DNA of 64,000 nt from Streptomyces coacervatus (lineage in GTDB: Bacteria > Actinomycetota > Actinomycetes > Streptomycetales > Streptomycetaceae): assembly GCF_029223485.1 (NCBI RefSeq), contig NZ_JARHTP010000012.1, forward strand, positions 186,001 to 250,000, given 5' to 3'. Position 1 is the first letter of the stretch; each line of letters starts with the position of its first letter. This document shows positions 51,041 to 60,000 of this stretch, in pieces. Both the position numbers and the translations under genes were made by a program. The notes under the pieces were generated by a model. The model was not told where the DNA came from, ran no database searches, and saw nothing but the letters and a program-made list of their open reading frames with translations.

Positions 51041-54000
51041 CTACCGCAGTCGCGCGACCCAGTCGTCCACCGCTCCTGCCGTGGCGTCGGCGTGCTGCTC
51101 CATCATCGTGAAGTGGTTGCCCGGTGCGTCCACCGCGGTGTGCTCCAGCTCCCAGTAGGACCGCCAGTCCCCGTCCCTGGTCCAGTCGAAGAGCCGTTCC
51201 CCGGCCCGGACGAGCAGCGTGGGGGCGCCGATGGGCCGTGGCTTCCAGCCGCCGAACAGCCGGAAGTAGGCGCCCATGGCCAGCAGCCTGGTGTCGTCGA
51301 CCGGCACATAACTCTCCTGCCGCTCGTTCATGCCCGAGGACAGCCCGGGCTGGATGCCGACGATGGCGTCGTCGTCGTGCGAGTAGATGTCGATCAGCAC
51401 CACCGCATTCGGTGCGGTCCCGGCGCTCTCCAGCCGCTCGGCGACCGCGTGTGCGAGCATGCCGCCGGAGGAGTGGCCGAGCAGCACGAACGGCCTGCCG
51501 TCGGCCTGCCGCAACACCGCCTCGGCCTGCGCCTCGATCACCGCCTCGGGACCGGCCGGTACCTGCTCCCCGGTGAGGAAGCCGGGCGCGGCCAGCGCCC
51601 ACACGTCGCGCCGGCCCCGGAAGGCGGCGGCGAACCGGGCGTACTGGTGCGGTCCGGAGATCGACAGGATGGAGGAGAAACACACCAGCGCGGGCTGCCG
51701 GTCGCCGGTGGCGAGCCGCACCAGCCGCGGCGGGGTGCGCAGTTCGGCGGCGGAGGCGAACGACGGCCGGAACCGCGAGGCCTCCATCAGCAGACCCATG
51801 AACTCGCCGGACGCGTCGAGTTCGGCTGCGCGCTGCAGCATCTGCCCGAACATTCCGCCGCTCGTGCCGCCGTCCGCACCGGTCGGCCCGCCTTCGCGGG
51901 GTGCCTCCGCACCGGCCGCCCCGGCGCCGGATGTCCGGGCGGCCAGTTCGGCACACAGATACCGGGCGACGAGTTGCGGTGTGGGGTGGTCGAACAGCAG
52001 GGTGGGCGCCAGCCGCAGCCCTGTCGCCGTGACCAGGTGATTGCGCAGTTCCACGGCGGTCAACGAATCGACGCCCAGTTCGAGGAACTCGCGTGTCTCG
52101 CCCACCTCCTCGGGATCGGCGAATCCCAGCACGGCGGCCGCCTGTGCGCGCACCACGTCGAGCAGCGTCCGCTCCTGCTCCCCCGCCGTCAGTGCGGCCA
52201 GCCGCCGGACGAGGTCCGCCGCACCCGCCCCCGCGGCCTGGGCAGTTTGCGCGGTGCGGCGTGGCACCGCCCGCACCAGGCCACGCAGCAGCGCGGGCAG
52301 CACTCCGGCCGCCGCCTGGGACCGGAGGGGCTCGGTGTCCAGTCGTACGGCCACCAGGGCGGCGGGTGCGGAGTCGGCGCCGACCCGGCAGGCGGTGTCG
52401 AACAGGGCCAGGCCCTGCGCGGAGGACAGCGGCAGCAGGCCGGACCTGGCCATCCGCCGCAGGTCCGCCTCTGCGAGCTCTCCGGTCATGGCACTGCGCT
52501 GCTCCCACAGCCCCCAGGCGATCGACACCGCCGGCAGGCCCTCGGCCCGGCGGTGCTCGGCGAGTGCGTCCAGGAAGGCGTTGGCGGCCGCGTAGTTGGC
52601 CTGGCCCGGCGTGCCGAAGGTACCGGCCGCCGAGGAGAACAGGACGAACGCGGACAGGCCGAGGTCCCGGGTCGCCTCGTGGAGGTTCAGTGCCGCGTCG
52701 GTCTTCGGCCGGAACACGGCGTCGATCCGGTCCGGGGTGAGCGACGGTACGAGCCCGTCGTCCAGCACGCCCGCGGTGTGGACGACGGCGGTCAGCGGAT
52801 GGTCCTGGGGCACCTCGGCGAGCAGGGCCCGCAGCGCGTCCGGGTCGGCCACGTCGCAGGCGGCGACCCGCACACTCGCTCCGAGCCCGGTCAGCTCCGC
52901 GACCAGCTCGGCCGCGCCGTCGGCACGCATCCCGCGCCGGCTGGTCAGCAGCAACTGCCGGACGCCCCGCTCCGCCACCAGATGCCGGGCGACGAGGCCG
53001 CCGAGCGCCCCCGTTCCACCGGTGACGAGCACGGTCTTGTCCGGGTCGAGTGCGGCCGTGGCCTCACCCTCGGCCTCGGCCTCGGTCACCGGGACCCTGG
53101 CCAGCCGGGGGGCGTACAGGGTTCCTTCCCGGACGGCCAGTTGGTTCTCGCCGCCGGCCACCGCGCCGGGCAGCACCCGGTACGAGAGATCGTGCTCGTC
53201 GACGTCCAGCAGCAGGAAGCGGTCCGGGTTCTCCGTCTGGGCCGAACGCAGCAGGCCCCACAGCGACGCCTGCGTCAGGTCGCCGACCGTATCGCCCGCC
53301 GACGCGGCGACGGCGCCACGGGTGACGAACGCGAGCCGCGCACCGTCGAACGCCTCCTCGGAGAGCCAGTACTGCACCAGATCCAGGGCCTCGTGGGCCG
53401 CCTGCCGCACCGCGCCGGCGAGGTCGTCGGCGGCCTGCGGAGCCCGGGGCACCAGGACCAGGTCGGGCAGGGGCTTGCCGGCAGCCACGACACCCGCGAG
53501 CGCCGCGAGGTCGGCGTACGCGTCTACGGACACCCCCGCCGCCTCCAGCGCGGCACCCAGCTTGAGGTGGTCGGCGCCGACGACGGCCCACTGCCCGGCC
53601 GGAACCCGCTTGCCGTCGGATGCCGGTACCCGCGCCCATTCCACCTGGTAGAGGGAGTCGTGGAATCCGCCCCTGGCCGTGCCCAGCCGGGCCGGGTCGA
53701 CCGGCCGCAGCGTCAGGGCGTCCACCGAGGCAACCGCGCCACCCGTCTCGTCGACCGCTCGCAGGGCGACCGAACCGTCACCGGCGGGGCTGATCCGCAC
53801 CCGCAGCGCCGTGGCACCGGCCGCCTGCAGCCCGACCCCGCTCCACGAGAAGGGCAGGCGGAGCGCGCCCGGTGCGGCGCTCGCGGAACCGGTGAACTCG
53901 CCCAGCGCCAACCCGTGCAGTGCCGAGTCGAGCAGCGCGGGATGGAGCGCGAACCGCGCTGCCTCGTCGTGCTGGTCCCGTGGCAGCGCCAGCTCGGCGA

Positions 54001-57000
54001 AGATGTCGTCCCCGCGTCGCCAGGCGGCCTGCAGCCCTTGGAAGGCCGGGCCGTACCCGAAACCGCCCTCGGCGAACCGCTCGTAGAGTCCGGACACGTC
54101 CAGCGGCGTGGCGTCGGCGGGCGGCCAGACGGCGAAGCCGGGATCGGTCTGCGCCTCGTTTCCGCGCGCAGCCGGGTCATCCGCGTCCCCGGTGGCGAGC
54201 ACACCGCCGGCGTGCCGCAGCCAGGTCCCGTCCTCGGCGTCCTCGGGCCGCGAGTACAGGGTCACCTCCCGGCGACCGGAACCGTCCGGCTCCCCCACCG
54301 ACATGCGCAGCACCACACCACCCCGCGCGGGCAGCACCAGCGGCGCCTCGAGGGTCAGCTCCTCCAGCCGGTCGCAGCCGACCTGGTCCCCGGCCCGGAT
54401 CGCCAGCTCGACGAACGCCGTACCCGGCAGGATCACGGTGCCGGCCACCGCATGGTCGGCCAGCCAGCGGTGGCTGTCCAGGGAGAGCCGCCCGGTGAAC
54501 ACGTAACCGCCCTGGCCCGGCAGTTCCACGGCCGCACCCAGCAGCGGATGGTCCGCCGAGCCGAGTCCGGCGGAGGTCACGTCGCCGACGGTCGCCGGTA
54601 CGTCGATCCAGTAGCGCTGATGTTGGAAGGCGTAGGTGGGCAGGTCGACGCGTCGGGCGCCGGTGCCGGCGTAGTAGGCCTGCCAGTCCACGGCGATGCC
54701 CCGGGTGTGGGCGTGTGCGAGTGCCGTGGTGAGGGTCTCCGGCTCCGGGCGGCCGGTACGGAGGACCGGTACGAAGGCGTGGTCCTCGCCGGTGACGCAG
54801 TCCTGCGCCATCGCCGAGAGCACACCGTCCGGGCCGAGTTCGACGAACGTGGTCACGTTCTGCGCTTCGAGGGTGCGGATGCCGTCGTGGAAACGGACCG
54901 CCTCACGGGCATGACGGACCCAGAAGCCCGGGTCGGTGATCTCGTCCGCGGCCGCGAGAGCGCCGGAGAGGTTGGAGACCACCGGGATGCGCGGGGCCTC
55001 GTACGACAGACCCTCCACGACCTCCCGGAAGGCATCCAGCATCGGGGCCATGTGCGGGGAGTGGAAGGCGTGACTGACCGTCAGACGCTTCGACTTGCGG
55101 CCCTGCTCCTCGAAACGCGCCGCGATCTCCAGTACGGCGTCCTCGTCACCGGCGATGACGACGGAGGCCGGACCGTTGACGGCCGCGATGCTCACCGCGT
55201 CGGTCAGGTACGGGGCGACCTCGTCCTCGGTCGCCTGCACCGCCACCATCGCACCACCGGACGGCAGCTCCTGCATCAACCGACCACGCGCCGCCACCAG
55301 CGTGCACGCATCCTCCAGCGACAGCACACCCGCACAGTGCGCGGCCGCGATCTCACCGATGGAATGACCGGAGACGAAGTCCGGCCGCACGCCCCACGAT
55401 TCGAGGAGACGGAACAGCGCCACCTCGACCGCGAACAACGCGGGCTGCGTGTACGCCGTCTGGTCCAGGATTTCCGGCTCGTCGCCGAACAGCGCGTCCC
55501 GCAGCGGCAGTTCGAACCGCGCAAGGACCTCGTCCAGCGCCTGGGCGAACACGGGGTAGGCGTCGTAGAGTTCCCGGCCCATCCCCAGCCGCTGACTGCC
55601 CTGACCGGTAAACAGGAAGGCGAGTCTGCCACCGGCTGGACCGCCCTCGGCCAGGCCGGCCGAGGGTTCGCCTGCGGCCAGCGCGTCGAGTGAGCGGAGG
55701 AATGCGTCCCTGTCTCCCGCCACCACGACCGCGCGATGGTCGAAGGTGCCACGATGGACGGCCAGCGAATAGCCGACGTCGGCCGGGCTGAGCCCGGGGT
55801 GGTCCGACACATGGGCGCGCAGGCGCGCGGCCTGCACACGCAGGGCCTCGACAGTCCTGCCCGACACCGGCCAAGGCAGCATCCTGGGCAGCTGCGGGGA
55901 GCTGTCGTCGGTCTCTGTTTCGAGCGCGGGGGCCTCTTCGACGATGGTGTGGGCGTTGGTGCCGCTGATGCCGAAGGAGGAGACCGCCGCCCGGCGGGGG
56001 CGGTCCGTCTCGGGCCACTGACGGGCCTCGGTCAGCAGTTCCACGGCGCCCGCGGACCAGTCCACGTGCGGGGACGGCTCGTCGACGTGCAGGGTCTGCG
56101 GCAGCACACCGTGCCGCATCGCCATCACCATCTTGATGATCCCGGCGACACCGGCCGCGGCCTGCGTGTGGCCGAAGTTGGACTTGATGGAGCCGAGCCA
56201 CAGCGGTGTGTCCTCGGTTCGGCCCTTGCCGTAGGTGGCCAGTAGGGCCTGCGCCTCGATCGGGTCACCCAGCGTCGTACCCGTACCGTGCGCCTCCACC
56301 ACGTCCACATCGGACGCCGAGAGCCCGGCGTTGGCCAGTGCCTGCCGGATCACCCGCTGCTGCGAGGGACCGTTCGGCGCGGTCAGGCCGTTGCTCGCGC
56401 CGTCCTGATTGACCGCCGAGCCGCGGACCACCGCCAGCACCGGGTGACCGTTCTTACGGGCGTCGGAGAGCCGCTCCACCAGGAGCATGCCCACACCCTC
56501 ACCCCACGCCGTGCCGTCCGCCGCGGCGGCGAAGGGCTTGCAGCGGCCGTCGGCCGCGAGGCCGCGCTGACGGCTGAACGCCACGAATGTTCCCGGCGTG
56601 GCCATCACCGTCACACCGCCGGCGAGCGCCATCGAGCACTCGCCGCTGCGCAGCGCCTGGACGGCCAGGTGCAGCGTGACGAGGGACGACGAGCAGGCGG
56701 TGTCGACGGTGACCGCCGGGCCTTCCAGACCGAAGGTGTAGGCCACCCGGCCGGAAACGACGCTCCCGGAACTGGCCGTGCCCATGTAGCCCTCAAGGCC
56801 GTCGGGCGCGCGGTGCAGCAGCGTGCCGTAGTCGTTGTACATCACGCCGGCGAACACACCGGTACGGCTGCCACGGAGCGCCGCCGGGTCGATGCCCGCG
56901 CGTTCGAACGCTTCCCAGGTGGTCTCCAGGAGCAGCCGCTGTTGCGGGTCGGTGGCCAGTGCCTCGCGCGGGCTCATCCCGAAGAAGACCGGGTCGAAGT

Positions 57001-60000
57001 GGTGGGCGTCGTGCAGGAAGCCGCCCTCGCGCGTGTAGCTCGTACCGGGCCGGTCGGGGTCCGGGTCGAAGAGCCCTTCCACGTCCCAGCCCCGGTCCGT
57101 GGGCAGGTCCGAGATGGCGTCGCGGCCCTCGGTCACCAGCGTCCACAGGTCCTCGGGAGAACGGACGTCTCCGGGGTACCGGCAGGCCATGCCGATGATG
57201 GCGATCGGATCGTCGTCGGCCGCCACTCCAGCCGCGACGACCGGGTCGGCCGCCTCGGCCGAGGTGCCCAGGATTTCCGTCGTCAGGTATTCGGCCAGGG
57301 CGGTGGGCGTTGGGTAGTCGAAGATCAGGGTCGCGGGGAGGCGGACCTCGGTGGCCGCGGTCAGCCGGTTGCGCAGCTCCACCGCGGTCAGCGAGTCGAA
57401 GCCGACCTGGTTGAAGGCGCGCAGCGGATCGACCGCCTCGGGTCCGATGAGGCCCAGTACGGCGGCCACTTGCGTGCGGACCGATTCCAGGACGACCTTG
57501 ACCCGTTCCGCCGGGGGGAGGGTGGCCAGGCGTTGGGCCAGGGCCCCGGCGGCCGCGGCATCGGCCGCCGCAGCACGCCGTACCGGCACCCGGACCAGGG
57601 ACCGCAGCAGCGGCGGCAGCATGCCACTGCCCGCTGCCTGAGCCCGCAGACCCGCCAGATCCAGCCGCATCGGCACCAGCAACGCCCCATTGGAACGCTC
57701 CGCCGCATCGAACAGCGTCAGCCCCTCCACCGACGACAGGGCCGCAACCCCGCCCCGCTGCAGACGCCCCGCATCGGCCGCCGCACCCATACCCGCCTCA
57801 CCGGCCGGGCCCGCCTCCCACAGACCCCACGCCAGCGACACCGCCGCCAGCCCCTCGGCCCTGCGCTGCTCCGCCAACGCGTCCAGGAACGTGTTCGCCG
57901 CCGCATAACTGCCCTGACCCGCCGCACCGAACACACCGGCAGCCGACGAGAACAACACAAACGCCGACAGATCCGCACCCCGGGTCAGCTCGTGCAGATT
58001 CCACGCCGCATCCACCTTCGGACGCAGCACCGCCTCCACACGCTCACCACTCAGCGAACCGATCACACCGTCATCCAGCACACCCGCCGCATGCACCACA
58101 CCGGTCAGCGGACGCTCCGCCGGCACCGACGCCAGCACCCGCTCCAGCCCATCACGGTCGGACACATCACACGCCGCCCACCGGACATCGGCGCCCAACG
58201 CCTCCAACTCCGCCGTCAGTTCAGCGGACCCGGGTGCCTCAGCACCCCGGCGCCCGACCAGCAGCAGATGACGCACCCCCCGCTCGGCCACCAGATGCCG
58301 CGCGAACACCCCACCCAACTGACCACCGGCACCCGTCACCAACACCGTGCCCGCCGAAGACCAGGACAGGGCCGTGTCCTCATCCGTGACGGGCGACCGG
58401 ACCAGCCGCGGCGCACACACACCCCGCGCACCGACCGACAGCTCGGCCTCCTCCACACACAGCCACGCCGGATCGAACCCGGACACCGACTCATCCACAT
58501 CCACCAGAACAAACCGGCCCGGATGCTCCGACTGCGCCGACCGCACCAGACCACGCACCGCCGCACCCGCAAGACCACGCGTCACAACCACCAGACGCGA
58601 CCCCGCAAACCGCTCACCGGCCAGCCAGCCCTGCACCAGACCCAGCGCCCGCCGCACCGCCGCACGCACCACCCCGGCAGACACCACACCACCCGACGGC
58701 GTCAACCCATCCACCACCACCGTCCCCGGCACCACATCAAGCACATCGAGGTTTTCGGATTCGAGGACGACCCAGTCCGCGGCAGACATCGAAACTGTCG
58801 TCGGCACCTCCACGGGAGTCCACTCCACGCGGAACAGCGAATCGGCCGCACCGTCACCGGAGACGCGCAGTTGCTCCGGCGACACCGGCCGGAGCACCAG
58901 GGAGTCCACTGACGCGACGGGCCGACCGGTGGTGTCGGCGAGTTGCAGTGACACGGCGTCCTGGCCGACACGGCTCAGCCGCACCCGCACAGTCGTGGCG
59001 CCGACGGCGTGCAGCGTCACCCCCGACCACGAGAACGGCAACCGCCCCTGACCGGTGTCCGCCACCAGACCACCCAGCCCGATCGCATGCAACACCGCAT
59101 CCAGCACAGCAGGATGCACACCAAAACCATCGGACGCACCCCCACCGCCCTCCGGCAAACTCACCTCCGCAAACAGCTCATCACCACGCCGCCACACCGC
59201 CCGCAGCCCCCGGAACACCGGACCGTAGACAAACCCCGAAGCCGCCAGCGACTCATACAGACCCGCCACCTCAACCGACTCCGCACCCCGAGGCGGCCAC
59301 ACCCCCAGATCAACCGCAGACACACCAACCGCACTCTCAGCGAGCGCACCCGTGGCATGCCGCACCCACACCTCCTCCGCCGGCGCCTGGTCGGAACGCG
59401 AGTGGAAGGCGAGCGATCGGCGGCCCGAGCGGTCGGGCGCCCCGACGACGAGTTGCAGCTCGACGCCACCCTCTTCGGGCAGGACGAGCGGCGCCTCAAG
59501 GGTCAGCTCCTCCACCAGTTCGCAGCCGACCTGCTCACCGGCGCGCAGCGCCAGTTCGACGAACGCCGTGCCGGGCAGCAGCACCGCACCCATGACCGCG
59601 TGATCGGCCAGCCACGGCTGCGTCTCCACCGACAACCGGCCGGTGAACAGGAAGCCTTCGGCATCGGCGAGGGAGACGGCCGCACCCAGCAGCGGGTGAT
59701 CGGCGGACCGCAACCCCATGGAGGTGATGTCACCGACCGCGGTGCCGGCGTCCAGCCAGTAGTGCTCGTGCTGGAAGGCGTAGGTGGGCAGGTCGACGCG
59801 TTCGGCTCCGGTCCCGGAGAAGTACGCGGTCCAGTCGACGGCGACCCCACGCACGTGCGCCTGGGCGAGGGCCGCGGTCAGGGTCCCGGGTTCGGGGCGG
59901 CCCGCGCGGAGGACCGGTACGAAGGCGTGGTCCTCGCCGGTGACGCAGTCCTGTGCCATCGCCGAGAGCACACCGTCCGGGCCCAGCTCGATGAACGTGG

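Noticed and set aside
51026..55693. A 1555-codon open frame on the + strand opposite the PKS
   Set aside because: It is the antisense shadow of a high-GC PKS gene; its translation is Arg/Gly/Gln-rich without domains, whereas the minus strand gives intact KS, AT, DH, KR, ACP and TE motifs.
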